From Parcubacteria group bacterium GW2011_GWA2_47_26 (lineage in GTDB: Bacteria > Patescibacteriota > Patescibacteriia > GWA2-47-26), in assembly GCA_001001705.1 (NCBI GenBank), contig LCOG01000006.1:1-35450 (forward strand): 35,450 nt of DNA, in the 5' to 3' direction. Both the position numbers and the translations under genes were made by a program. Each line of letters opens with the position of its first letter. The first letter of the stretch is position 1. Below the pieces are notes generated by a model. That model did no database searches. It had not been told where the DNA came from and saw only the letters and a program-made list of their open reading frames with translations. This document shows positions 7,766-15,581 of this stretch, piece after piece.

Positions 7766-7975
7766 CTATTTTCTTTTCTGCCGAAAAATGTAATGCTCAA
7801 AGAGCAGTGCATTTCCCTCATCGAGCCGTAATCCATGCCAATATTTTTTTAACATCCGCTTTGGCACGTTTCTAAGGTTTCCCGTCATAATCATTTTTTC
7901 CAAATACCAAATCCAGCCCTCGTCGGTGGCGGGCTTCCAATTTTTTGGTATATTATAGTCCCAAACTTTGATCAT
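7766..7975 (-). CDS. small partner of the AbiEii-like gene
   Basis: A 69-residue protein, MIKVWDYNIPKNWKP at the start and rich in Trp, Lys and Arg. It is not recognised as a known family. Its stop is 1 nt from the ATG of the nucleotidyltransferase gene, so the two are very likely one unit and it may be the antitoxin or a regulator. It has no visible helix-turn-helix. Function is inferred from position only. Confidence 0.6.
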   Translation of the reverse strand: MIKVWDYNIPKNWKPATDEGWIWYLEKMIMTGNLRNVPKRMLKKYWHGLRLDEGNALLFEHYIFRQKRK

Positions 7976-8066
7976 ATGTTGTCAGTTTATCACATTACTC
8001 AAACTTTCACCACACACCACCCAAAATAAAAAGGCCTCGTGTGCTCATACCTCCTGCTCGTCTTGC

Positions 8067-8096
8067 ATTTGACGCGATCGCGCTAAATACGGGACG
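8067..8096. repeat. second copy of CGCGATCGCG palindrome with CGGGACG tail
   Basis: ATTTGACGCGATCGCG and CTAAAT form a hairpin with the same CGCGATCGCG centre and a following CGGGACG as at 3020-3059. The copy is only half like the other one. It sits exactly at the break point of the truncated DUF4258-like copy. Confidence 0.5.
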
Positions 8097-8105
8097 TTTT
8101 GTCAT

Positions 8106-8198
8106 TTAGTCTTTTCCGTATTGGCGCATCTTAAACTTGGTATGCTCGGTCAAAAGTAAAGGTTTTTTGGTGAGCAACTTTTGCAGTTTACCCTCCAT
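8106..8198 (-). pseudogene. truncated copy of the DUF4258-like gene
   Basis: From an ATG at 8198, with a good GGAGG site 4 nt upstream, a 30-codon frame encodes a protein starting MEGKLQKLLTKKPLLLTEH and going on to KFKMRQYGKD. It matches the first 29 residues of the gene at 6663-7058 (KKLISNKPLFWTEHAKFKMRQYG). The match ends abruptly where the palindromic repeat begins. This reads as a duplicated gene whose 3' part was lost. Confidence 0.75.
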
Positions 8199-8225
8199 AG
8201 TGCCTCCATTTTACCGCATTTTTAC

Positions 8226-8256
8226 ACAAAAAACAAAGGCAGAGCTTACGCCCTGC
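8226..8256 (-). terminator. rho-independent terminator of the ABC operon
   Basis: On the minus strand GCAGGGC GTAA GCTCTGC forms a 7-bp stem with one G-U pair and a 4-nt loop, followed by CTTTGTTTTTT. It lies about 70 nt after the end of the ATPase gene. In the 349-bp gap 7976-8324 this terminator, the repeat and the pseudogene are the only items I can support. Confidence 0.75.
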
Positions 8257-8324
8257 TTATGACAGATTTTATACGGTCGGCAGTCTATTTTTCCCCGTCA
8301 TATATCATGCCGCCTTTACGATTT

Positions 8325-9896
8325 TTATTCTACTACTTCTTTTATCTGTTTGCCTATCTTAACGACTTCATCAACTGATCCATCAAAAAATTCTATTTGC
8401 TCCAACTGATGCCCAAGTTCCTGACCGCTTAATCCTATAACGGGGGCCGTGGCGCGGATAAAATCTTTTTCATTTTTTAAAAATTCGTCAACAGATTCCT
8501 TCCAAATTTTCTTCAATTTATCAATGTTCTCTTTATTTTTATTTGCAAAAGATTTTCTGGTAATTAGAACATCCGCGAATACGGGGTATTCTTTGCTCGT
8601 TGTTATGACGTGGGCTCTGGATAATTCTAAGGCTTTGGAGAGCCAGGGCTCCCACAAAACCGCCGCATCAACATTGCCACTGATTAAAGCAGTGCCAATT
8701 TCATCGCCACTCATATCTTTTACAACCACATCGCTTAATTTCAGCCCATTTTTATGCAAGATGTATTTCAAAAAGAATTCGCTGATTTCACCTTTTTCCA
8801 AAGCCACTTTTTTACCTTTAATTTTTTTAATAGATTCTATATCTTCACGACTTATCAAGGCATCGCCGCCGCGCGAAATGTTAAGTCCCATAATAATTTC
8901 TGTGTCAGGCATTTCTTTCATCAAACGCAACGCTGTATCCACAGTGACGTTCAAAATGCCAATCTTTTTTGATTTCCAATAATCAATCTTCTGCCGGTTG
9001 TCACTGAATGAGATTAATTCAACCGCAAGCGAATGTTTATCAAATAAGCCTTTATCTTGCGCGTAAAAAAATGGACTATTGCCGGGCCAATAATATAAGC
9101 CGACTTTGAATGCGGCGCTTTGCGCCGGCTCTCCCTCGGAAAGTTTGCTTTTGATAGTTTCTGAACGAATAATATAAGACAACATGCGACGAATTTTTTG
9201 AAATTCTTCATCAAATCGGAGTGTTGTTTTTCGAGGGTAAGGGAAAGAAATATCCAAAATTTCCCTGATAATTCCCGGCCTCGTACCCATTACCACGACT
9301 CGTTTAGATAAAAATAAGGCCTCTTCAATATCGTGCGTGACAAATAGAATTGTCTTTTTCCCTTCTGCCCATAATTCCAAAATAAGCTCCTGCATTTGAT
9401 GCCGTGTTTCAATGTCTAGCGCGTTAAGCGATTCGTCAAACGCTATAATGTCCGTGTTTTGAGCAAGTGCCCGCGCCAGAGCCAATCTCTGCTGCATTCC
9501 GCCAGAAAGTCGCTCCGGATATGCTTTCTTATGTTTATCCAATCCCACACTTTTTAAAATCTGGTCAATCATTGTGGTCTTGCCTTGCACTAATTCTTTG
9601 AGTGCCACTAAAATATTTTGCTCAACAGTTAAATGATTGAAATTGGCATATTTCTGCGGAACGTAAGCAATGCGTTTATTCTTCAACCATTCGCGCTGTT
9701 TTTCTGAATTGATAAAAATATTTCCATCATCGGGTTTTTCTAAGCCTAGGATACATTTTAGAAGCGTAGTCTTTCCGCAACCAGACGGACCGAGTATTGC
9801 AATAATTTCTCCCGCTTTTACATCAAAAGAGACGTTCTCCAATACCCTTTTGTTGTCGTATGCCTTGTAAATTTTTTGTACACTTATGCCGGCCAT
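8325..9896 (-). CDS. ABC transporter ATPase fused to a binding-protein-like domain
   Basis: Energy subunit of an NMT1/SsuA/TauA-class importer. Residues 1 to about 220 are the ATPase: Walker A GPSGCGKTT (36-44), Q-loop Gln81, signature LSGGMQQR (130-137), Walker B DIIAFDES (149-156; usually DEP), and H-loop His188 in FVTHD. From about residue 262 a second domain begins, FKVGLYYWPGNSPFFYAQDKGLF, like NMT1/SsuA substrate-binding proteins, ending near 520. It has no signal peptide, so it should be cytosolic. The same layout is known in NrtC of nitrate transporters, where the domain is regulatory; that it senses the same ligand here is inference. It follows the permease by 2 nt. Confidence 0.92.
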   Translation of the reverse strand: MAGISVQKIYKAYDNKRVLENVSFDVKAGEIIAILGPSGCGKTTLLKCILGLEKPDDGNIFINSEKQREWLKNKRIAYVPQKYANFNHLTVEQNILVALKELVQGKTTMIDQILKSVGLDKHKKAYPERLSGGMQQRLALARALAQNTDIIAFDESLNALDIETRHQMQELILELWAEGKKTILFVTHDIEEALFLSKRVVVMGTRPGIIREILDISFPYPRKTTLRFDEEFQKIRRMLSYIIRSETIKSKLSEGEPAQSAAFKVGLYYWPGNSPFFYAQDKGLFDKHSLAVELISFSDNRQKIDYWKSKKIGILNVTVDTALRLMKEMPDTEIIMGLNISRGGDALISREDIESIKKIKGKKVALEKGEISEFFLKYILHKNGLKLSDVVVKDMSGDEIGTALISGNVDAAVLWEPWLSKALELSRAHVITTSKEYPVFADVLITRKSFANKNKENIDKLKKIWKESVDEFLKNEKDFIRATAPVIGLSGQELGHQLEQIEFFDGSVDEVVKIGKQIKEVVE

Positions 9897-9898
9897 AA

Positions 9899-10663
9899 TT
9901 ATTTTTTGTAAGGGAAAAGCCTGATATAGCTTTTTCTAAAAAGATAATCGGAAAGAAATCCTATCAAACCCATAAGCAATATGCCGACATAAACATTTGA
10001 GGTGAGCGAAAATCTTTGCGCTTCTTTAATCATGTGGCCAATTCCTGTTTGGGCGGCCACCAATTCCACAATAATAACGTACGACCAGCTCAACCCCAAA
10101 GAAATCCGCATATTATCATACATTTCAGGAATTGCGGCTTGCAGTTTCATTTTGAGCCGCTGCCATGTTGTAAAGTTTAATGAATACGCCAAATCAAAAT
10201 AATCCTTGGGAACGCTCATTAAGTTGGTATCAAATAGAAGAACAATCTGAAAAAATGTCCCAATAAAAAGGAGTACGATTTTTGCCTCCTCTCCGATTCC
10301 AAAAAATAGAATGGTGAGCGGAATTAAAACCGGAACCGGGATGTATCTAATAAAATCAAGGTATGGCGTGAACAATTTTTTCCAAAAATTGGATTCCGAC
10401 ATTAATAGCGCTATTGGCAGAGCAAAAACTATGGAGATTAGAAAAGCAATCATTACTCGAGACAGCGTAGCAAAAATATCAACGGCCAGACTTCTGGATG
10501 CAAGCGATATGGCAGACGCAATCACTTTTACCGGCGAGGGTAAAAATAATGGATTGATGAGATTGGTCTGTTCAGTGATGAAATACCATAAACCCAACAA
10601 AAACAACACCGATATTAGGGCTGGCCAAAAAGTTCGGGCTGTTTTTGTTGGGTTAGCTACCAC
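9899..10663 (-). CDS. ABC transporter permease, SsuC/TauC/NrtB type
   Basis: Inner-membrane channel subunit of 254 residues with about six membrane segments, starting TFWPALISVLFLLGLWYFI. The cytoplasmic coupling region is seen in KDYFDLAYSLNFTTWQRLKMKLQAAIPEMYDNMRISLGLSW, the EAA-loop type of this family. The start is a GTG at 10663; an ATG overlapping it by one base leads to a stop at once. It lies 1 nt after the binding-protein gene. The substrate cannot be told from the sequence: nitrate, sulfonate, taurine and pyrimidine-precursor importers share this fold. Confidence 0.92.
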   Translation of the reverse strand: MVANPTKTARTFWPALISVLFLLGLWYFITEQTNLINPLFLPSPVKVIASAISLASRSLAVDIFATLSRVMIAFLISIVFALPIALLMSESNFWKKLFTPYLDFIRYIPVPVLIPLTILFFGIGEEAKIVLLFIGTFFQIVLLFDTNLMSVPKDYFDLAYSLNFTTWQRLKMKLQAAIPEMYDNMRISLGLSWSYVIIVELVAAQTGIGHMIKEAQRFSLTSNVYVGILLMGLIGFLSDYLFRKSYIRLFPYKK

Positions 10664-10664
10664 A

Positions 10665-11660
10665 TCAATTAAATCTCTTGATAATACTGTCGGTAAGTTT
10701 GTCCGCAGCTTTCAAGCAGATATTGGTATCGCCATTCTTTTGGAGAATACTGCAAACAAGATCGTAGGTTTTATAGACATTGACCTCGCTACTCTGGTTG
10801 AATAATCTCTTATTTTCTTCTTTGCTTATCCAGCTAACTCCAGTCTTAAAGTCTTCCATTTCTTGTACGGAAACACCAAAAGCATTGGCCATGATTTGGT
10901 AGGCATCGTCATGGTTGGTGTTGATGTAATCAAGCGCTCTGAAGTAACCAGCCGCCACTTTTTCCAGTGCTTGCGGGTAATCCTTGGCCAAGTTTTCATC
11001 GGCAAAAATCAAGTCCTGCACCAACCCCGGGATGTCTGCGCTAGAGGCAAAGACTTTTGAGCCATGCCGAACTTTGACGCTGGCCGATAATGCCGGTTCA
11101 TAAATTCCAGCGGCTGCGAGTTGGCCAGCGGCAAACGCACTGCCGGCGTCTGTTGTTGGCAAATCCTGAAAATCCAAATCCTTTAGGGTCATTCCTGTCC
11201 TATCTAACAAATATTGAAGGACTAGATAGGGCGGAAAACCGGGCTCTGCGCCAACTTTTTTGCCGCGCAAGTCTTGTATTGAATTAACATCAGCCGCTGT
11301 GGCTACCCCGTCAGCTCCGTGTGATTCATCAACGATCAAGAAGCCTATGCCGGCGGGTGCGACATCCTTTGTTGATTGATATATGTCGTAAGTGGCGGCG
11401 TACATATTGATATCACCGCTACGCATGGCCGCGCGAATGTCGCCGATAGATTCAATTCTCGCAAGTTCAACATCAACCCCTTCAAAAAATCCTTTTTCTT
11501 TAGCTACGTAAAGCGGTGCGTAGCCAGGGAATGTTACCATTGCAATTTTAATCTTTGGAAGTTCGGGAGTGGGCTGGCTAGGTTTTGTGCTTATGAGATA
11601 CCCACCAATGCCCAATATAATGACGACCACAAGAATTCCTATTAGTGATTTTTTATTCAT
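10665..11660 (-). CDS. NMT1/SsuA/TauA-like substrate-binding protein
   Basis: External binding subunit, 331 residues. A single hydrophobic N-terminal segment, SLIGILVVVIILGIGGYLI, has no lipobox Cys, so it is probably a membrane anchor. The mature part begins KIKIAMVTFPGYAPLYVAKEKGFF, the hallmark of NMT1/SsuA proteins, with a later DLRGKKVGAEPGFPPYLVLQYLL and AAGIYEPALSA. First gene of the operon, behind a 150-nt leader and a good promoter. Such importers are rare in reduced CPR-like genomes. Ligand unknown. Confidence 0.92.
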   Translation of the reverse strand: MNKKSLIGILVVVIILGIGGYLISTKPSQPTPELPKIKIAMVTFPGYAPLYVAKEKGFFEGVDVELARIESIGDIRAAMRSGDINMYAATYDIYQSTKDVAPAGIGFLIVDESHGADGVATAADVNSIQDLRGKKVGAEPGFPPYLVLQYLLDRTGMTLKDLDFQDLPTTDAGSAFAAGQLAAAGIYEPALSASVKVRHGSKVFASSADIPGLVQDLIFADENLAKDYPQALEKVAAGYFRALDYINTNHDDAYQIMANAFGVSVQEMEDFKTGVSWISKEENKRLFNQSSEVNVYKTYDLVCSILQKNGDTNICLKAADKLTDSIIKRFN

Positions 11661-11703
11661 AGATTTTTCCTTAGAGTAACTAATTAATTTGTAATCGACC
11701 TTT

Positions 11704-11718
11704 ATAGTATTTTACTAT
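11704..11718. promoter_or_regulatory. inverted repeat, possible regulator site in the ABC leader
   Basis: ATAGTA TTT TACTAT is a perfect 6-bp inverted repeat with a 3-base spacer in the leader of the ABC operon, about 45 bp before the ATG. A related half, AATAGTAATAA, lies at the -35 side of the ABC promoter. It could bind the divergently encoded TrmB-type protein; this is inference from position. Confidence 0.35.
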
Positions 11719-11747
11719 TCTACCCCCTCTCTCGACATTATTACAAC

Positions 11748-11803
11748 ACCAGCTTTGCGATGCCCTTATAAAAAACGGCTGGTTGAGCTACGTGGATTTA
11801 CAC
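11748..11803 (-). promoter_or_regulatory. structured 5' leader of the ABC operon
   Basis: The leader RNA can form ACCAGC/GCTGGT with a 24-nt loop (11748-11783) and a small GTG/CAC hairpin around TAAAT at 11792-11803. I compared it by eye with TPP, SAM, FMN, cobalamin and guanidine-I riboswitch cores and saw no match. It may be an unnamed leader or only chance pairing. Confidence 0.3.
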
Positions 11804-11818
11804 CCATCATAACAGTTC

Positions 11819-11847
11819 AGATTAGCATACTCAATCAATCTTGTCAA
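11819..11847 (-). promoter_or_regulatory. sigma-70 type promoter of the ABC operon
   Basis: On the minus strand TTGACA (11847-11842), a 17-nt spacer, then TAATCT (11824-11819). The start point would be near 11812, leaving a leader of about 150 nt before the binding-protein ATG. Confidence 0.7.
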
Positions 11848-11927
11848 TAGTAATAACATCATAAATAAGTTATATATATCGCAAAATCAACACTAATTGG
11901 GATATTTAAGATATGTTGTCAAGAAAA

Positions 11928-11956
11928 TTGACATAATAACAGCATGGCGGTATAAT
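11928..11956 (+). promoter_or_regulatory. consensus sigma-70 promoter of the TrmB-like gene
   Basis: TTGACA, 17 nt, TATAAT: a full consensus match. The start point near 11963 gives a leader of about 25 nt. The ATG at 11987 is preferred over the upstream 11897 start because the promoter lies inside the longer frame. The 326-bp divergent region 11661-11986 holds the two promoters, the ABC leader and the inverted repeat. Confidence 0.85.
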
Positions 11957-11986
11957 GAAACAGACAATAAAAGGCACTATTTTATT

Positions 11987-12736
11987 ATGACCATTGAAGA
12001 GACGCTCATAAAATTCGGCCTGGAACCAAAGGAGGCAATGATATATCTTGCCTGTCTTGAACTAGGACCAGCTACGGTACTACAAATCTCGAAAAAAGCC
12101 GGGATCAAGCGGCCCACAGCTTATCTTGTGCTTGATAGCCTGGCAGACAAGGGTTATCTCTCAAAAACTCAAAAGCAGAAAAAACTCCTCTACAGTGCAG
12201 AGAAGCCAGAGACACTATTGCATACTCTCCGCGCTAAAGAGGAGACTCTCCGTGAGGCGCTCCCAATGCTTGAGGCTATGATGGCCACCGCAAAAGAGCG
12301 GCCGAAAATTACTATTTTTGAAGGAAAAGAGGGGGTATGGCGGGTCTATACCGAGATTTTTGCCAGTCCCGAAATAATCTTCTTCGGTTCAATCAAAGAC
12401 ATATTAAGGTGCTTTCCGGATTTGATTGCTTCTTTTAAAAAGATTGTGAAAATAAAAAACCAGAGAGTTCGCGATCTCCTAACGACCCATAGAGATGATC
12501 TCACATATGCGAGAGAGTGTGTGAGCGAGACGTACGAAGTTCGAATAGTACCACTCCCCCTGAATTTCTCTATTGATTGTGCAATTTACGGAAATAAAGT
12601 TGCAATCCTTGCGGCAAAGAAAGATTTCTTCGCAGTGGTCGTCGAAAGTCAAGATGTCGCGGATTCATTCCGCAGTCTTCATGCACTTGCATGGCAAAGC
12701 GCAAAAACGCTGGACGAACTAGAAAAATGGGTCTGA
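11987..12736 (+). CDS. TrmB-family transcriptional regulator
   Basis: DNA-binding regulator of 249 residues. The N-terminal winged helix shows LIKFGLEPKEAMIYLACLEL, then QISKKAGIKRPTAYLVLDSL and the wing KGYLSKTQ, the usual TrmB helix-turn-helix. A linker coiled coil (LRAKEETLREALPMLEAMM) joins an effector domain with TIFEGKEGVWRVYTEIF, as in PLD-like C-terminal parts of bacterial TrmB relatives. It is divergent from the ABC importer, so control of that operon is likely but not shown. The family is common in archaea and in CPR bacteria. Confidence 0.88.
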   Translation: MTIEETLIKFGLEPKEAMIYLACLELGPATVLQISKKAGIKRPTAYLVLDSLADKGYLSKTQKQKKLLYSAEKPETLLHTLRAKEETLREALPMLEAMMATAKERPKITIFEGKEGVWRVYTEIFASPEIIFFGSIKDILRCFPDLIASFKKIVKIKNQRVRDLLTTHRDDLTYARECVSETYEVRIVPLPLNFSIDCAIYGNKVAILAAKKDFFAVVVESQDVADSFRSLHALAWQSAKTLDELEKWV

Positions 12737-12789
12737 CCCCTTTTCCGCGACATAAAAAGAGCACGAGTTAAAAACACAAAAATGGTGTG

Positions 12790-13419
12790 CTAGCTAAATA
12801 TTTGTACAATATTTTCAAACACCTTTTCAATTGGCTGTGCGGCGTTGATGGTGTGCACAATGCCGCGAGGTTGGTAAAAATTAAAAAGCGGTTCGGTGTC
12901 ATTTCTATAAATTTCTAATCGCTTGCGTACCGCCTCGGGCTTATCGTCATCGCGCAGAACAAGCGCACCTTTATCTATATCACAAACTCCTTCTTTTTGG
13001 GGCGGGCTGTAAATAAGGTGATAGTTGCGTCCACAGACCGCACACACGCGCCGGCCGCTCAAACGTTTTATGGCTTCCTCATCTGAAAACGCAAGTTCAA
13101 TAACATGGGTGGGCGAAGCAATTTTCTCAAAAGCCTGGGCCTGCGCAAGGTTGCGCGGATAACCGTTTACAATATAGCCGGCCGAGGCATCAGGCCGGGC
13201 CAGCCGCTTAATCATAAGTTCGTTGGTCCATTCATTGGGCGCGAGATTTCCAGCGGCCAGGATCGGTTCGGCTTTTAAACCAAATTCGGTTTTTTTAGCA
13301 ATTTCCTCGCGCCATAAATCGCCAGCCGAGATCATGGGGATTCCGAGTTTTTTGGCAAGCAGTTCGGCTTGGGTATTTTTGCCTGAACCTTGAGGGCCGA
13401 GGATGAGAATGCGGTACAT
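12790..13419 (-). CDS. adk: adenylate kinase
   Basis: Catalyses ATP + AMP to 2 ADP. The P-loop is GPQGSGKNT, close to the usual GPPGAGKGT. The NMP-binding part has ISAGDLWREEI where most enzymes have STGDMLR, and GYPRN in place of GFPR. The LID has a zinc-type site CAVC...C..D (fourth ligand Asp). Length 209 is normal for the long, LID-containing form. It ends the spc cluster after the A22 protease gene, 11 nt downstream of it. Confidence 0.96.
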   Translation of the reverse strand: MYRILILGPQGSGKNTQAELLAKKLGIPMISAGDLWREEIAKKTEFGLKAEPILAAGNLAPNEWTNELMIKRLARPDASAGYIVNGYPRNLAQAQAFEKIASPTHVIELAFSDEEAIKRLSGRRVCAVCGRNYHLIYSPPQKEGVCDIDKGALVLRDDDKPEAVRKRLEIYRNDTEPLFNFYQPRGIVHTINAAQPIEKVFENIVQIFS

Positions 13420-13430
13420 AAATAAGGGGT

Positions 13431-14261
13431 CTAAAAGCCTGAAAATAATTTTACCACAAAAAATCCCAAGATAGTTCCGAGGCTAATCGGCGGAAGCGCG
13501 GGCATAGGCCGTTTTTTACCCCAAGCAAAAAGAGTAGTGGTCAAGGCCAGTCCAATCACTGAACCAACTGCCGCGCCGATTGCCGGACCAAAACCTTCTC
13601 TAAAAGCTGAAGCCACAAAAATTGCGGGTAGGGCAACATCCCCGCTTCCTAAAAAGAAAAATCCTGCGCCGGGCTGTACTTTATTTAAAGGATTAAAAAA
13701 CATAGTGGGCTTGTCAGGGAGAACCAAAGCAAAAATCACGCCTTTCTCCAATAAACCTCTGAACATGGCGACCATGTGCCGCGTGCCATAAACCGCGATT
13801 ATATCGTAAACTGCCAAGGCGGCTAAAACAATGGCCATGGTTTGCCAAGGCGTGGCTAGACCCAGCGCGGCGGCAATGCCAGCAATTCCCAGCATAAGAA
13901 CAATGTTTTGGATAATCACTAACGGAAAAATATAACGCAGAGCAACTGTAACTAGGGCTAAAATAAAAGCCGCGGATGGAGATATCAAGGTAAAAATTAA
14001 CCAGACACCCAATAAGACACTGATAATAAAAAGCACCTCAAAAATAATCCGCTGACGACGCAGAGTCTTTATTAAAAAGAGCAAAAGCGCGGTAGAAATT
14101 AAAAAGGTAAAGAGAAATTGTTGGGCCGTAATAGCTGGGGCTAGAACGCCCGAGAGCACGGACAATGTTTCAATGCGTATTCCAATAACTAAGACTAGAA
14201 TTTCAACAATTAAAAGAGAGGCGATTGTCTCAAGAGTAAGAATGAGTTGCTTTTTAGGCAT
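13431..14261 (-). CDS. presenilin/SPP-like intramembrane aspartyl protease (A22)
   Basis: Polytopic membrane protein of 276 residues with about nine hydrophobic segments. All three signatures of the presenilin/signal-peptide-peptidase clan are seen in order: YD at 152-153 (AVYDIIAVYGTRHMV), GSGD at 205-208 (the GxGD motif), and PALP at 254-257. It is therefore likely an active protease that cuts membrane helices. It lies between secY and adk, in the place of a membrane-export operon, so a role in signal-peptide removal fits but is inference. Such genes are mostly archaeal and eukaryotic. Confidence 0.9.
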   Translation of the reverse strand: MPKKQLILTLETIASLLIVEILVLVIGIRIETLSVLSGVLAPAITAQQFLFTFLISTALLLFLIKTLRRQRIIFEVLFIISVLLGVWLIFTLISPSAAFILALVTVALRYIFPLVIIQNIVLMLGIAGIAAALGLATPWQTMAIVLAALAVYDIIAVYGTRHMVAMFRGLLEKGVIFALVLPDKPTMFFNPLNKVQPGAGFFFLGSGDVALPAIFVASAFREGFGPAIGAAVGSVIGLALTTTLFAWGKKRPMPALPPISLGTILGFFVVKLFSGF

Positions 14262-14300
14262 GGGCGTACTTTTCTTTCTCTCTCGGCCGCGACGCGCCCT

Positions 14301-15581
14301 CTACGTTTCGTATTCGTGCATGGTCAACTGCGCCTCGATTTGAGCGAGGGTCTCGATGACGACGGAGACGACGATCAAGATGCTGGTTCCGCCAATGGCG
14401 AGCGCCTGCGTTCCGGTCAGCCGCTGCATTAAAAGCGGCAAGATGGCGATCACGGCTAAAAAGAGCGCGCCGACAAATATAACGCGCGATATAACATATT
14501 GAAGGTAGGCCGCGGTGGCCTTGCCCGGACGGATGCCCGGAATAAATCCACCTTGCTTTTGCAAATTTTCGGAAATTTGGTGGGGATGAAAAATTACCGC
14601 GGTGTAGAAATAAGTAAAGATGAAAACGAGCACAAAATAAAGAATGCCGTAGACTAAATTATTTTGAAAAACCTGAATTACCCATTGAGCGATGCGCACT
14701 ACGACTGCGCTTTTGGCTTGAACAAAAAACTGCGCGATCATGGGCGGAAAAAGAATGATGGAGATGGCAAAAATAATAGGAATCACGCCGGCCATATTCA
14801 CGCGCAAGGGCAGATGGGTGTCAACGCCGCCGTACATGCGCATGCCGCGCACTCGGCGCGCGTAAGAAACAGGGATATTGCGCTGGGCTTGGGTAATTAA
14901 AACAACGCCCACGATTGTAATTAAGGCAATGACCGCAAAAATCACGATTTGAGTAATTTGCGTGGCATCCAAGGTCACAACAGCGCGTTGAATCGCCGGA
15001 GGCAAGCCGGCAATAATACCAGCGAAAATAAGAAGGGAGATGCCATTGCCAACCTTGCGTTCCGAAATAAGCTCGCCGATCCACATTAAAAACAGGGTCC
15101 CGGCAGTTAAAGTTAGGATCGTCAAAACATAGGTACGCGCGTTGAGTATTCCCAAAATCGGCTGGGGCGATTGGCGCAAAAGAGTCAACATACCAAATCC
15201 TTGGAGCACGGCGAGCGGAACTGTGGCATAGCGCGTCCAGCGATTGATGCGCCGCTGTCCGGCCTCGCCTTCTTTTTGTATTGCTTCAAGCTTAGGGATA
15301 ACCATGGCTAGGAGCTGAAAGATGATTGAGGCCGTAATGTATGGCGCAACGCCTAAGGCTACAACGGAAAAATTCTCCATGGTTCCTCCGGAAAAGACAT
15401 TCAGCAAGCCGAGGATGGCATTCTTCCTAAAAAAATCTTGGAGATTGGCAATGTCTACTCCGGGTATTGGGATATGGGCGGCCAAACGAAAAATAAAAAG
15501 CATGGCCAACACAAAAATAATGCTACGCCGGAGATCGCGCAGACGCCAGATGCGCACCAGAGTATTAAAAACGCGATTCAT
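14301..15581 (-). CDS. secY: preprotein translocase subunit SecY
   Basis: Central channel of the Sec translocase, 426 residues with ten membrane segments. Typical pieces are RIPIPGVD-like HIPIPGVD near residue 35, LLNVFSGGTMENFSVVALGVAPYI (plug and TM2), GNGISLLIFAGIIAGLP, and QKQGGFIPGIRPGKATAAYL in the cytoplasmic loop that touches SecA and the ribosome. Its ATG is flush with an inverted repeat: the last bases of the repeat give the AT of the start codon. No Shine-Dalgarno site is seen. Confidence 0.98.
   Translation of the reverse strand: MNRVFNTLVRIWRLRDLRRSIIFVLAMLFIFRLAAHIPIPGVDIANLQDFFRKNAILGLLNVFSGGTMENFSVVALGVAPYITASIIFQLLAMVIPKLEAIQKEGEAGQRRINRWTRYATVPLAVLQGFGMLTLLRQSPQPILGILNARTYVLTILTLTAGTLFLMWIGELISERKVGNGISLLIFAGIIAGLPPAIQRAVVTLDATQITQIVIFAVIALITIVGVVLITQAQRNIPVSYARRVRGMRMYGGVDTHLPLRVNMAGVIPIIFAISIILFPPMIAQFFVQAKSAVVVRIAQWVIQVFQNNLVYGILYFVLVFIFTYFYTAVIFHPHQISENLQKQGGFIPGIRPGKATAAYLQYVISRVIFVGALFLAVIAILPLLMQRLTGTQALAIGGTSILIVVSVVIETLAQIEAQLTMHEYET

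Noticed and set aside
8181-8378. Plus-strand 65-codon frame rich in Phe and Tyr
   Set aside because: It overlaps the ABC gene end and the terminator on the other strand and has no ribosome site; composition is that of AT-rich non-coding DNA.
11748-11812. Known riboswitch in the ABC leader (TPP, SAM, FMN, cobalamin, guanidine-I)
   Set aside because: None of the conserved core words of these classes is present; only simple hairpins are seen.
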